A DNA stretch of 64,000 nucleotides from Mesorhizobium tamadayense (GCF_003863365.1 NZ_RQXT01000013.1:82327-146326); one strand, 5' to 3'. Counted from the first letter of the stretch, positions 45,740-54,833 are shown. Program-made: numbers and translations. The notes: a model not told the origin generated them from the sequence alone.

Positions 45740-46087
45740 CTAGCCCGAAGCATCACTGAGCAGCAGGCGCGACCCGACCTCGACGATAGACCTGATAGCG
45801 GGAAGCAGTTCCTGCCCCAACGAGGTCAGCTCATATTCCACGGTCGGCGGCGAGGTCGGCATCACGTTGCGACCGAGAACGCCGCGCTCCTCGAGATCCC
45901 GCAGTCTGCTGGTCAGCACCTTCGCTGAAACGGCTGGGATATCACGGCGGAGTTCCGAGAACCGACGCGGGCCTTCGCTCAGGGACCAGAGCACCTCGGG
46001 TGTCCAGCAGCCGCCAAGCAGCGCCATGCACCTCGACATGGGGCAGCCGGGGGGAGCCTTCACCTTCTTTCGCACTTTGAGAACCAT
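45740..46087 (-). CDS. HxlR family regulator (QorR/YtfH-like)
   Basis: This is a 115-residue winged helix-turn-helix protein. It has CPMSRCMALLGGCWTPEVLWSL near residue 15, with an exposed Cys in the first helix as in redox-sensing HxlR members, and RFSELRRDIPAVSAKVLTSRLRDLEERGVL as the DNA-binding part. It is divergent from a qorB homologue, the same arrangement as ytfH-ytfG in Escherichia coli. Thiol sensing of quinones or electrophiles is likely. A GGTTACC/GGTAACC palindrome lies between the genes. Confidence 0.87.
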   Translation of the reverse strand: MVLKVRKKVKAPPGCPMSRCMALLGGCWTPEVLWSLSEGPRRFSELRRDIPAVSAKVLTSRLRDLEERGVLGRNVMPTSPPTVEYELTSLGQELLPAIRSIVEVGSRLLLSDASG

Positions 46088-46115
46088 CGCGCGTCCGCCG
46101 CGGGGAGCTTCCAGT

Positions 46116-46141
46116 TGGTTACCGGAAAAGGAAGGTAACCA
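46116..46141. promoter_or_regulatory. Candidate HxlR operator between hxlR and qorB
   Basis: TGGTTACC (46116-46123) and GGTAACCA (46134-46141) form an 8-bp perfect inverted repeat with a 10-nt purine-rich spacer. A third half-site GGTAAC follows at 46162-46167. It lies 29 nt before the HxlR start and 82 nt before qorB. Confidence 0.6.
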
Positions 46142-46222
46142 CAAGATACGTGGTTTCCGATGGTAACGAGTGCCGCTATGCGATGGCTCTCCAATCCACG
46201 CAACCACGAAATGGACTGAACG

Positions 46223-47077
46223 ATGCACGCAATAACTGGAGCAACGGGACAGCTGGGCCGCCTGGTGATCGAAGCACTGCTGAAGACCATGCCTGCCGAC
46301 CGGATCGTCGCGGCGGTCCGCAATCCGGCAAAGGCCAGCGATCTGGCGGAGCGCGGTGTGATCGTACGCGAGGCGGACTACGACTGTCCCGACACACTCG
46401 TTCCGGCCTTCGACGGCGTCCAGAAACTGCTGCTGATTTCGTCGACCGGGGTCAGCGGCCGCCTGCCGCGGCATCGGGCGGTGATCGAGGCAGCCCAACG
46501 GGCCGGGGTTTCGCTGATTGCTTACACGAGCATGCTGCACGCCGATACGTCTCCCGCAACGCTCGCAATCGAGCATCGGCAGACGGAGGAGGTCATCGCG
46601 GCCTCGGGCCTTCCCGCCGTCATCCTGCGCAATGGCTGGTACACCGAGAACCATCTGCTGGCGCTTCCGGCGGCTCTGCAGCACGGCGCCTTCGTCGGCG
46701 CCGCCAAAGACGGGCGTTTCTCGTCCGCGGCGCGACGGGACTATGCCGAGGCCGCAGCCGTGGTGCTGACGACCGATGGGCAGGCGGGGAACACATACGA
46801 GCTTGCCGCAGACCAGGCCTTCACTCTGGCCGAGCTTGCGGCGGAGGTCTCCCGGCAGTCGGGGAGGGCTATAGCCTACAACGATCTTTCCCAGGACGCC
46901 TATCAGGATGTGTTGACCGGGGCCGGGCTACCGGCCGACCTCGCTGCACTTCTGGTCGATGCCGACGTTGCGGCCTCACATGGAGCGCTGTTCGATGACG
47001 GAGGCGCCCTGGGGCGGCTGATCGGTCGTCCGATCACCTCGATGCAGTGCCTCGTCGCGGCCGCATTGCGCGGTTGA
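46223..47077 (+). CDS. qorB: NAD(P)H:quinone oxidoreductase, NmrA-like (QorB)
   Basis: This is a 284-residue atypical SDR. ITGATGQLGRLVIEALLKT at the N-terminus binds NADPH, and KLLLISSTGVSGRLPRHRAVIEAA, YTSMLHADTSP and LRNGWYTENHLLALPAALQHG match E. coli YtfG closely. The role is two-electron reduction of quinones, or sensing of redox balance. It pairs with the divergent HxlR regulator, in line with ytfG-ytfH. C-terminal GALFDDGGALGRLIGRPITSM fits the family. Upstream promoter and operator are in 46088-46222. Confidence 0.9.
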   Translation: MHAITGATGQLGRLVIEALLKTMPADRIVAAVRNPAKASDLAERGVIVREADYDCPDTLVPAFDGVQKLLLISSTGVSGRLPRHRAVIEAAQRAGVSLIAYTSMLHADTSPATLAIEHRQTEEVIAASGLPAVILRNGWYTENHLLALPAALQHGAFVGAAKDGRFSSAARRDYAEAAAVVLTTDGQAGNTYELAADQAFTLAELAAEVSRQSGRAIAYNDLSQDAYQDVLTGAGLPADLAALLVDADVAASHGALFDDGGALGRLIGRPITSMQCLVAAALRG

Positions 47078-47271
47078 AGCAGGCTGGGTGTTCAAGCGAT
47101 GTCATGCAACGGCCCGCGGTCGACCAGTTCGGCGCTGGTCGATATAGTCATGAAGCGCTACCTTCTTCGCCGGCCGGAGCCACGGACGCAGGTCCGTGCC
47201 GGGAACCCTTTCGCGCAACGTTAAGTGCCCGCGGTCGATCCGGATCGACATTCAACTGACGAGGTGCAGAA

Positions 47272-48366
47272 ATGAGGCTCTTCCTAGGTGGGGACGTGAT
47301 GACCGGCCGCGGCATCGACCAGGTCATGCCGCATCCCTGCGACCCGGTCCTGTACGAGCCGCATCTCCGCTCCGCGCGTAGCTATGTGGATCTGGCGGAA
47401 CGTCGGTCGGGAGCAATCCCGAGGGCGGCGCCTTTCGACTATGTCTGGGGCGATGCGCTGGACGAGATTGATCGGCGCGAGCCGGATTTGAGGATCATCA
47501 ATCTCGAAACCAGTGTTACCGCGGATGGAATGCCCGAGCCGAAAGGCATCAACTACCGGATGCACCCCGACAATCTGCATTGTATCGTCGCCGCAGGGAT
47601 AGACTGCTGCGTCCTTGCCAACAACCATGCCGCGGATTGGGGGCTGAGCGGCCTGAAGGAAACCTTGCTTGCCCTGCAGCGGGCGAGGCTTGCGACGGCC
47701 GGCGCAGGACTCGATGCCGATGCTGCAAACCGCCCCGCCGTGCTCGAAACGGTCCCAGGGCGGCGACTGCTTGTATTCGCCTTTGCCTGTCCATCCAGCG
47801 GGGTTCCGGCCAACTGGGCCGCCGGGAAGGAGCGGCCGGGCATCAACTTCCTCGCGGATTTCAGTGAAGACGCACTTGCAGCCGTTGCTGACGGCATCGA
47901 CGAGTGGCGCCAGCCCGACGATACCGTCCTTGTTTCCATCCATTGGGGATCCAATTGGGGCTATGAATTGCCCCCTGAGCACCGACGCTTCGCCCATGGC
48001 CTGATCGACGGCGCCCGTGTCGACGTCGTTCACGGACACTCGTCGCATCATCCGTTGGCGATAGAGATCCATGCCGACAGGCCCATCCTTTATGGATGCG
48101 GCGACTTCATCAACGACTATGAGGGAATCGGCGGGCAGGAGAGATTTCGCCCGGATCTGACCCTCGCCTATTTCGTCGACCTGGATGACCAAAGCCATCG
48201 GTTGCGCCGGATCGAAATGGTGCCCTTCCGCCTGCAGAAATTCCGGCTCGTTCGCGCATCTGATGAAGAAGCCGCCTGGCTCGGCCAAACCATGAAACGC
48301 GAATGCGCACGTTTTGGCCACCATGTTGCCGCGGGCGAGAAAGGCACCCTGACGCTATCGGGCTAA
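47272..48366 (+). CDS. CapA/PgsA-like metallophosphatase-fold protein
   Basis: This is a 364-residue protein of the CapA family (bacterial poly-gamma-glutamate synthesis). Metal-site motifs are FLGGDVMTGRGID at the N-terminus, INLETSVT near residue 85, ANNHAADWG near residue 117, SIHWGSNWG near residue 222, HGHSSHHP near residue 245 and YGCGDFINDYEG. No signal peptide or membrane helix is evident, unlike capsule CapA, so the protein is probably cytosolic. No other pgs/cap genes are nearby, so a hydrolase role on an unknown substrate is more probable than capsule synthesis. Confidence 0.87.
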   Translation: MRLFLGGDVMTGRGIDQVMPHPCDPVLYEPHLRSARSYVDLAERRSGAIPRAAPFDYVWGDALDEIDRREPDLRIINLETSVTADGMPEPKGINYRMHPDNLHCIVAAGIDCCVLANNHAADWGLSGLKETLLALQRARLATAGAGLDADAANRPAVLETVPGRRLLVFAFACPSSGVPANWAAGKERPGINFLADFSEDALAAVADGIDEWRQPDDTVLVSIHWGSNWGYELPPEHRRFAHGLIDGARVDVVHGHSSHHPLAIEIHADRPILYGCGDFINDYEGIGGQERFRPDLTLAYFVDLDDQSHRLRRIEMVPFRLQKFRLVRASDEEAAWLGQTMKRECARFGHHVAAGEKGTLTLSG

Positions 48367-48697
48367 GCGGCACGGGAAGACGCGTGTCTTGCTGTGGCCG
48401 ACGGTAGGGGGCCCGCTCGAGGATCGCTCTGCGAGCGCGCATCCAAGCAGCGGACTCACCGCAAGCGACGCGCTGACGGGCAACCCTTTGAGATGGTGCG
48501 GATGGCGCCGGCGATCATCTCGGCCGGTGTGAACCGCGCGATCAAATGTGAGCGCCTCGCGACCGAACTGTGCTTGACCTGATGGCCCATGGCGGCGAAA
48601 CGAAGAACGGGATATCGGTCGCTCGGCTACACTGTTGAGTCGCCCGCATCGACGATCGACGTCGCGTGAGTAATTTTTCTGAACGGATTATGCTTCG
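48367..48697. other. Gap of about 330 nt between CapA-like and SNF2 genes
   Basis: Short frames here (such as 48394-48582 on the plus strand) have no recognisable likeness and no good start site. It presumably contains the SNF2 promoter and the end of the CapA-like transcript. No strong hairpin or palindrome was found. Confidence 0.4.
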
Positions 48698-51190
48698 ATG
48701 AAATCCAAGCGCCAGAGCCTGAATTCCGCGATAAAGCCGAATAAAGAACCTAAGCTCTCGCGCACTCACGCGCCTGCGGACCTGTCGCCGGTGGACTGGC
48801 AGCGCGGCCTGCGCCGCCAGTTCGGACGCGAGCAGGACTTCGGGCTGGAGAATCTGACCAGCGAGCCGTTCTTTTCCGAGTTCAGGGTCACAAACCCCGT
48901 TTCGAAATCCAGCTACCGCGTGGCGATTCGAGGCCTGGGACCGGGCGGCAACTACTGTTCATGCCCCGACTACACTACCGGTGAGCTGGGCACCTGCAAG
49001 CACATCGAGTTCACGCTCGCCCGGCTGGAGAAAAAGCGGGGCGCCAAGACTGCGTTCGCGCGCGGCTACCAGCCGGCATTTTCCGAGCTGTATTTGCGCA
49101 ATGAAGGCCAACGCCGCGTCCATTTTCGTGCCGGAACGGACTGCCCGCCGGCGGTGAGGGAAGCCGCTGCGGCGTTGTTCGACGCTGACCGCGACGGCGT
49201 GCTTCCCGACGACCGCTTCGGTGAGCTGGAACCGTTCATGGCGGTGGCCTCGAAGAGCGGTCACGAGTTCCGTGCCTATGACGATGCGCTCGATTTCATT
49301 GCCGGAAGACGAGACGCGGACCGGCGGGCCTCGAAGCTCAGGCAACTGTTCCCGCGCGGCGCCGCCGATCCCGGGCTGCAAACGCTTTTGAAGGCGCCGC
49401 TCTATCCCTACCAGGCCGAAGGGGCGCTGTTCGCGGTGCGAACCGGCAGGGCGCTGATCGGCGACGATATGGGGCTCGGCAAGACCATACAGGCCATCGC
49501 CGCGGTGGAAATACTGGCCCGGCATTTCGGCGTCTCGAAAGTGCTGGTTGTCTGCCCGACGTCGCTCAAATACCAGTGGCAGAGCGAGATCGCGCGCTTC
49601 TCGGGGCGGGAGGGCGAAAACGTGGCGCGCGTGATCAACGGCGGTCGGGCGCAGCGGCAGAAGGACTACGCCATCGACGATTTCTGCAAGATCACGAACT
49701 ACGAGAAACTCAAGCCGGATCTCGACCTGATCGCCGCGTGGGGACCCGAGCTGGTCATTGTCGATGAAGCGCAACGGGTCAAGAACTGGAACACGATCGC
49801 GGCGCGCGCCCTGAAACGCATCGATAGCTCCTACGCGATCGTGCTGACCGGGACGCCCTTGGAAAACAAGCTGGAGGAACTGGTCTCCATCGTCCAGTTT
49901 GTCGATCAGCACCGGCTGGGGCCGACCTGGAAGCTGCTGCACGAGCATCAGGTCAAGGACGATGCCGGGCGCGTCACCGGCTATACCGGGCTGGAGAAGG
50001 TCGGCCAAACGCTGGCGCCGGTCATGATCCGCCGGCGCAAATCCGAGGTGCTGCGGCAGCTGCCGAGCCGTACCGACCAGAATCTGCTGGTGCCGATGAC
50101 AGAGACGCAAATGCTCTATCATCAGGAAAACGCTGACGTGGTGGCTAGGATCGTCCAGCGCTGGCGCAAGACCAAGTTTCTGTCGGACAAGGATCAGCGG
50201 CGGCTGACCAGCGCCCTGCAGAACATGCGCATGTCGTGCAACAGCACTTATCTGCTGGACCGCGAGACCGACCATGGCGTCAAGGCCGACGAGTTGGCGG
50301 CGCTCTTCGACGAATTGTTCGCCGAGCCCGAGGCCAAGGCCGTGGTGTTTTCGCAATGGACGCGGACCCATGATATCGTCATCCGCCGCCTCGAAGCGCG
50401 TGGGCTGGGCTACGTCAGCTTCCACGGCGGCGTGCCGTCCGACAAACGGCCGGCGCTCGTCGAGCGGTTTCGCGACGATCCCGCCTGCCGCGTGTTCCTG
50501 TCTACCGACGCCGGCAGCACGGGCCTCAATCTGCAGCATGCATCGACCCTGGTGAACATGGACTTGCCGTGGAACCCGGCGATCCTCGAACAGCGCATCG
50601 CGCGCATCCATCGCATGGGCCAGGTGCGGCCGGTGCAGGTCATCAATTTCGTTGCCAAGGGCACGATCGAGGAGGGCATGCTTTCGGTGCTTGCGTTCAA
50701 GCGCTCCTTGTCGGCGGGAATTCTCGATGGCGGCAGCAGCGAGATCTCGCTCGGCGGTTCGCGTCTCAACCGCTTCATGAAGGACGTGGAAAATGTCACC
50801 GGGAGCATGGGCGCGGGCGAGGCCGTGACACCGGCCGAGGAAGCGACGAACGTCGCCGCTGCAAATGCGGACGGATCCGCGGAAGATGTAAATGTGGATG
50901 TAGGCGCTGCCACGGGCGAGATGGCGGTCGCGCGAACCAATGGGGCCGGAGTGCCACCTGGCGATACGGGTGCCGATCCCTGGCGCGCCTTGCTGCAGGT
51001 AGGCGCCCAGTTTGTCGCCGCGCTGGCGTCCGCCAACGATCCCGGCGCTCCAGCGCATCCATGGATTGAGCGCGATCCCGCCACCGGCGCGCAAAGCCTC
51101 AAAATGCCGCTGCCGCCGCCGGAAGCCGTGAGGCAACTTGCCGATACGCTTTCTGCGCTCGCGGACAGCTTGCGGGGGAAGATTGCGTGA
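48698..51190 (+). CDS. SNF2 family DNA/RNA helicase with N-terminal SWIM zinc finger
   Basis: This is an 830-residue ATP-dependent translocase. A SWIM finger with CSCPD and GTCKH is near residues 88-104. The helicase core follows: Walker A GDDMGLGKT near residue 259, DEAQRVKN (DEAQ box) near residue 355, TGTPLENKLEEL, and the C-terminal lobe with VVFSQWTRTHDIV, FLSTDAGSTGLNLQ and QRIARIHRMGQ. About 130 further residues are acidic, low in complexity and of no known fold. It is a stand-alone bacterial Swi2/Snf2 protein of the HepA/RapA-like class. It may remodel nucleoprotein or RNA polymerase complexes. No methylase, nuclease or DISARM/BREX partner is adjacent. Confidence 0.9.
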   Translation: MKSKRQSLNSAIKPNKEPKLSRTHAPADLSPVDWQRGLRRQFGREQDFGLENLTSEPFFSEFRVTNPVSKSSYRVAIRGLGPGGNYCSCPDYTTGELGTCKHIEFTLARLEKKRGAKTAFARGYQPAFSELYLRNEGQRRVHFRAGTDCPPAVREAAAALFDADRDGVLPDDRFGELEPFMAVASKSGHEFRAYDDALDFIAGRRDADRRASKLRQLFPRGAADPGLQTLLKAPLYPYQAEGALFAVRTGRALIGDDMGLGKTIQAIAAVEILARHFGVSKVLVVCPTSLKYQWQSEIARFSGREGENVARVINGGRAQRQKDYAIDDFCKITNYEKLKPDLDLIAAWGPELVIVDEAQRVKNWNTIAARALKRIDSSYAIVLTGTPLENKLEELVSIVQFVDQHRLGPTWKLLHEHQVKDDAGRVTGYTGLEKVGQTLAPVMIRRRKSEVLRQLPSRTDQNLLVPMTETQMLYHQENADVVARIVQRWRKTKFLSDKDQRRLTSALQNMRMSCNSTYLLDRETDHGVKADELAALFDELFAEPEAKAVVFSQWTRTHDIVIRRLEARGLGYVSFHGGVPSDKRPALVERFRDDPACRVFLSTDAGSTGLNLQHASTLVNMDLPWNPAILEQRIARIHRMGQVRPVQVINFVAKGTIEEGMLSVLAFKRSLSAGILDGGSSEISLGGSRLNRFMKDVENVTGSMGAGEAVTPAEEATNVAAANADGSAEDVNVDVGAATGEMAVARTNGAGVPPGDTGADPWRALLQVGAQFVAALASANDPGAPAHPWIERDPATGAQSLKMPLPPPEAVRQLADTLSALADSLRGKIA

Positions 51191-51213
51191 CGAGCCGCGG
51201 CTGAGGCGCCGCC

Positions 51214-52122
51214 TCAAAGACCGTCGTCCCAATAGGGCGTGCGCCCAAAGCATCGGATGAGGTGATCGACGAAGGCGCGGACCTTCATCGACATCAGCCT
51301 GTTGCCGGGATAGACGGCGTAGATCGTGCTTGCCGGCAGCTTCCAAGCTTCAAGCACGCGCTGCAATGCGCCGGCCCGCAATGGCTCGCCGGCCGCCCAG
51401 GTCGGCAGCACAGCGATGCCGACGCCTTGAAGCGCCGCCACGCGCAGCATCTCGGCGCTGTTGGTGCGAAGGTTGCCGCTGACGGCCACCCGCACCTCGC
51501 CGCGTTTGCCGGCAAGGCGCCATTCGCCGCCCCAGGGCAAGAGATCCGTGTAGAGGCAGTTGTGCTTCGCAAGATCATCCGGCTCGCGCGGTGCCCCATG
51601 CTCTCTGAGATAGGCCGGCGCGGCGCAGGCGACGAGCCTCGATGGTGCGAGCTTGCGCACGACAAGGGGCGAATCCTCAAGCACCCCGATACGGATCGCC
51701 AGATCGAGCCGCTCATCGACGAGATTCACATAGGCCTGGCTCAGGCTGATATCGATGGAGAGTTCCGGATAGCGCTTGAGGAAAGCCGGGACGGTTGGCG
51801 CCACATGCATCCAGCCGAAGCTGTCGGGCGCCGAAATGCGGAGCGTGCCGCGCGGTTCGCGTTGCAGCGCAGTCGCCGCTTGCTCGGCGGCCTCGGCTTC
51901 GGCGAGTATCCGCGCGCAGTGGTGATAGTAGGCTGCGCCCGCTTCGGTCATCGAGAGGCGGCGCGTCGTGCGGTTGAGCAGGCGAATGCCCAAGCGCTGT
52001 TCGAGCCGCTGCACGTTGGCGCTCACGGCGGATTTGGAGATTTTGAGGTGCCGCGCCGCCGCCGAGAAGCTGCCGCTGTCCACGACGCGAGTGAATGCAG
52101 TGACGCCTTCAAGCGGATCCAT
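51214..52122 (-). CDS. LysR family regulator (AaeR/DmlR-like)
   Basis: This is a 302-residue LysR regulator. Its helix-turn-helix is at about residues 4-62 (LEGVTAFTRVVDSGSFSAAARHLKISKSAVSANVQRLE), followed by RLLNRTTRRLSMTEAG, the CrgA/DmlR-branch signature, and the effector domain with RIGVLEDSPLVVRKLAPSR. It is divergent from the cupin gene at 52234. A near-perfect 18-bp palindrome lies in the promoter at 52131-52148. Confidence 0.9.
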   Translation of the reverse strand: MDPLEGVTAFTRVVDSGSFSAAARHLKISKSAVSANVQRLEQRLGIRLLNRTTRRLSMTEAGAAYYHHCARILAEAEAAEQAATALQREPRGTLRISAPDSFGWMHVAPTVPAFLKRYPELSIDISLSQAYVNLVDERLDLAIRIGVLEDSPLVVRKLAPSRLVACAAPAYLREHGAPREPDDLAKHNCLYTDLLPWGGEWRLAGKRGEVRVAVSGNLRTNSAEMLRVAALQGVGIAVLPTWAAGEPLRAGALQRVLEAWKLPASTIYAVYPGNRLMSMKVRAFVDHLIRCFGRTPYWDDGL

Positions 52123-52130
52123 CGGCCAAT

Positions 52131-52148
52131 TGTCCCGAATTCAGGACA
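52131..52148. promoter_or_regulatory. Near-perfect 18-bp palindrome, candidate LysR operator
   Basis: TGTCC-C-GAATTC-A-GGACA is symmetric over 18 nt with a single mismatched pair. It lies 8 nt upstream of the lysR start and 85 nt before the cupin start, the position expected for an autoregulated DmlR/CrgA-type operator. Confidence 0.6.
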
Positions 52149-52233
52149 GCATGTCCACACAATTCCGGCTAATCGCCAAGTCGAAACAGGCCTATCTCTC
52201 GACGGGTCACCTGAACCACGAAAGGGGTCGACG

Positions 52234-52713
52234 ATGGATGCCAAGGCTGCAACAGCCGAACCGTTCGTTCGCCAGCCGGCGGTCGGTTCAACGCTCAACG
52301 TGCTGGGCGTCACCCATATCTACAAGGCCACGGGCGCCGAGACCGCGGGTTCCTTCTCGCTCTGGGAAGACGTGGTTCCGCCGGGGGCGGGCGCGCCGCC
52401 CCATACACATGCGCGCGAGGACGAGGCCTTCTATGTGCTGAGCGGCGAAATTCAGATCGAATTCGAAGGCGAGCCCGCGCCGCGCCGTGTCGGACCGGGC
52501 GGTTTCTTCTATGGCGCGCGCCACAGGCGCCATGGCTATCGCAATGTCGGCGACCAGCCGGCGCGCGTGCTGGTTCTGTGCACGCCGAGCTGTGGACTGG
52601 ACCAGATGTTTGCCGAACTTGAGGCCGCGACCATCTCTGGCATGCCGGAAATGGCGAAGCTCGCGGCCATCACCGCCAAATACGGTGTCACCATGGGGCC
52701 GCCCGCGGCGTGA
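52234..52713 (+). CDS. Cupin-domain protein (quercetinase/RmlC-type)
   Basis: This is a 159-residue single-cupin protein. Cupin motif 1 is PPHTHAREDEAFYVLSGEIQ (metal-binding His-x-His and Glu), and motif 2 is GARHRRHGYRN with the further His, so a metal site is intact. C-terminal LDQMFAELEA resembles the dimer tail of cupin_2 proteins. AAAGGGG stands 6 nt before the ATG at 52234; a much longer open frame upstream is a shadow of the divergent lysR gene. It is under probable control of that LysR protein and ends with a strong terminator hairpin. The enzyme reaction, if any, is not known. Confidence 0.87.
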   Translation: MDAKAATAEPFVRQPAVGSTLNVLGVTHIYKATGAETAGSFSLWEDVVPPGAGAPPHTHAREDEAFYVLSGEIQIEFEGEPAPRRVGPGGFFYGARHRRHGYRNVGDQPARVLVLCTPSCGLDQMFAELEAATISGMPEMAKLAAITAKYGVTMGPPAA

Positions 52714-52722
52714 ACCGAGCTT

Positions 52723-52754
52723 CAGGTCGCGTGAAAGAGGATTCACGCGACCTG
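52723..52754 (+). terminator. Strong intrinsic terminator after the cupin gene
   Basis: A perfect 13-bp stem, CAGGTCGCGTGAA paired with TTCACGCGACCTG around a 6-nt loop, begins 10 nt after the cupin stop and is followed by CTTTAAGTCTTTG. A similar hairpin sequence is familiar from intergenic spaces of Rhizobiales, so it may also be part of a dispersed element that continues into 52773-52820. Confidence 0.65.
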
Positions 52755-52772
52755 CTTTAAGTCTTTGATTTT

Positions 52773-52820
52773 AAGCATGTCTTTGCCTCGAAACTGGTTC
52801 CGCTTTCGGAAGACATGCTT
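52773..52820. repeat. Dispersed intergenic palindrome (rhizobial type)
   Basis: AAGCATGTCTT (52773-52783) and AAGACATGCTT (52810-52820) form an 11-bp perfect inverted repeat; inside it CGAAA and TTTCG pair again. The layout (outer GCATGTC/GACATGC arm, inner short arm) matches the degenerate copy at 21150-21194. The right arm reaches the TAA stop of the downstream permease gene. Confidence 0.6.
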
Positions 52821-53740
52821 TAGCCCGCGGGGCGGAACGGCTTTGCCAGCGAGGCAGGAAAGTGCAGGGCAAGCATCTGGCGGTTGCGCGAGATCAGCAA
52901 CAGCACCACGATCGTCGCCAGATAGGGCAGGGCGGATAGAAGCTCGGACGGGACCTGAAGTCCCAGCGCCTGTCCTTGCAGTTGCAGGATCGTCATGCCG
53001 CCGAACAGCCAGGCGCCGAGCAGGACGCGCAGCGGCCGCCACGTGGCGAACACCACCAGCGCCAGCGCGATCCAGCCCTTGCCGGCGGTCATGTTCTCGA
53101 CCCAGAGCGGCGTGTAGGCGACCGACAGATAGGCGCCCGCGAGGCCGGCCATCAGCCCGCCGAACAGCACAGCCATGTAACGGATCCTGATCACCGGATA
53201 GCCGATCGCGTGCGAGGTCTGTGGCGACTCTCCGATCGTGCGCAGGATGAGGCCGGCTTTCGTGCGGTAGAGGAACCAGCTGATCGCCACGAACATCAAG
53301 AGCGCCAGATAGACCAGCGGGTCGAAGCGGAAGAGCAGCGGCCCGATCAGCGGCAGGTCGGAGAGGATCGGGATGTCGACGCGGTGCAGCGCCTCGATCG
53401 GCACGCTGCCGAAGCCGCGCCCGAGGAAGGCCGACACGCCGGAGCCGAAGATCGCCAGCGCCAGGCCGGCCGCATACTGGTTGGTCAGGAAGGTGAGCGC
53501 CAGGACGCCGAACAGCAGCGAGGCGGCGGCGCCCGCCAGCGCACCGGCGACGATCGCGACCGGCATGGAACAGCCTGCCGTGACCGCCCAGAAGGCAAGT
53601 GCTGCGCCCATCAGCATCATGCCCTCGATGCCGAGATTGAGCACGCCGGATTTCTCGACCACGAGCTCGCCGAGCGCGGCGAAGATCAGCGGCGTGGCGG
53701 CGATGATGGTGCCGGTGAAGATGGCAATGAACAGTTCCAT
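52820..53740 (-). CDS. BMP-type ABC transporter permease, second subunit (simple sugar/nucleoside family)
   Basis: This is a 306-residue inner-membrane permease of the BPD_transp_2 (RbsC/NupQ) type. Seen are GELVVEKSGVLNLGIEGMML near residue 25, NQYAAGLALAIFGSGVSAFLG and AIGYPVIRIRYMAVLFGG. It pairs with the larger permease encoded upstream, 3 nt from its stop. With the BMP-type binding protein and the double ATPase this makes a nucleoside/purine-type importer. In known systems such as Bmp/Nup/Pnr the cargo is a purine nucleoside or base. The neighbouring N-demethylase-like genes suggest a methylated purine. Confidence 0.9.
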   Translation of the reverse strand: MELFIAIFTGTIIAATPLIFAALGELVVEKSGVLNLGIEGMMLMGAALAFWAVTAGCSMPVAIVAGALAGAAASLLFGVLALTFLTNQYAAGLALAIFGSGVSAFLGRGFGSVPIEALHRVDIPILSDLPLIGPLLFRFDPLVYLALLMFVAISWFLYRTKAGLILRTIGESPQTSHAIGYPVIRIRYMAVLFGGLMAGLAGAYLSVAYTPLWVENMTAGKGWIALALVVFATWRPLRVLLGAWLFGGMTILQLQGQALGLQVPSELLSALPYLATIVVLLLISRNRQMLALHFPASLAKPFRPAG

Positions 53741-53743
53741 CGA

Positions 53744-54833
53744 TCAGTCTCCCGCTACCCGCGCCGTTTCGAGCACATGCGCGTCCCTGGCCGGCCGTAC
53801 CACGCGAATTCGGTAGAAAATGAAGAAGTCGGCCGCGAGCAGGAAGAACAGCAGGATGCCCTGGAAGATGCGCGTCAGCGCCGAGGGCAAGGCGAGCGTC
53901 ATCTGCACGCCTTCGCCGCCGAGGAAGAGCAGCGACATCAACAGCCCGCCGAGCACGATGCCGAAGGCGTTCAGCCGTCCGATGAAGGCGACGATGATGG
54001 CGGCAAATCCGTAGCCGGGCGAGATCTGCGGCGAGAGCTGGCCGAGCGGCCCGGCGGCCTCCGCCATGCCGGCGACGCCGGCCGCCGCACCTCCCGCCAG
54101 AAGTCCGATCCACACCGCGGCGGATTCGCGAAAGCCGGCGTAACGGGCAGCCAAGGGCGCCGCGCCGCTCACCGACATCTTGTAGCCGAGGAAGCTGCGG
54201 TCGGTGAAAAGCCACATCACCAGAACCGCGATGACGGTGATGAAGATCGAAGGGTTCAGCCGATAAGCCGGGTCGAAGGACTCGAACAGCGCCCCCGTCG
54301 GCAGAAGCGCCGTCTGCGGATAGTTGAAGCCTGCGGGATCGCGCCACGGTCCGTGCACCAGGTAGGACAGGAACAGCGTCGCGATATAGGTCATCATCAG
54401 CGTGACCAGGATCTCGTTGGTGTTCATGCGGGCGCGCAGGAAGGCGGGGATCGCCGCCCACGCCATACCGGCGGCCATGCCCGCCAGGAACATCAGCGGC
54501 AGCAGCAGCGCGCTGTCCGGGTTCGGCCAGAACAGCCCAATGCCGCTCGCGGCAATCGCGCCCATGGTGAACTGGCCCTCGGCGCCGATGTTCCAGACAT
54601 TGGCGCGGAAGCCGATCGCCAGCCCGCAAGCGATCAGGATCAGCGGCGAGGCCTTGAGCAGCCACTCCGACAGGCCGTTCATGGAACTTAGCGGCTCGAC
54701 GAAAAAGGCATAGAGCGTAGGCAGCGGATCGTGCCCGAGCGAGGCGAAGAAGAGCGAGCCCACGATCAGCGTCAAGATGGACGCCAGCACCGGCGCCGCG
54801 ATGCGCATCGCGGCCGAAGGTTCCGGCCTTTGT

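Noticed and set aside
47078..47271. Small inverted repeats (TCGACCAG/CTGGTCGA and CACGGAC/GTCCGTG) between qorB and the CapA-like gene
   Set aside because: Stems of 7-8 bp are frequent by chance in GC-rich DNA, and neither lies at a place suited to a terminator or operator.
47272..48366. Reading the CapA-like gene as part of a capsule locus
   Set aside because: There is no signal peptide or membrane helix and no other capsule or poly-gamma-glutamate gene in the window.
48394..48582. Short plus-strand frame of 62 codons before the SNF2 gene
   Set aside because: There is no ribosome site, no likeness to a known family and no coding-like composition, so it is left as intergenic.
48959..51346. 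Minus-strand frame of 795 codons opposite the SNF2 gene
   Set aside because: The SNF2 helicase on the plus strand has all its motifs. The antisense frame has none and a composition typical of a shadow.
52743..54665. Minus-strand frame of 640 codons over the permease genes
   Set aside because: The frames at 52820-53740 and 53744-54859 encode proper permeases. The long frame is offset and has Arg-rich nonsense.
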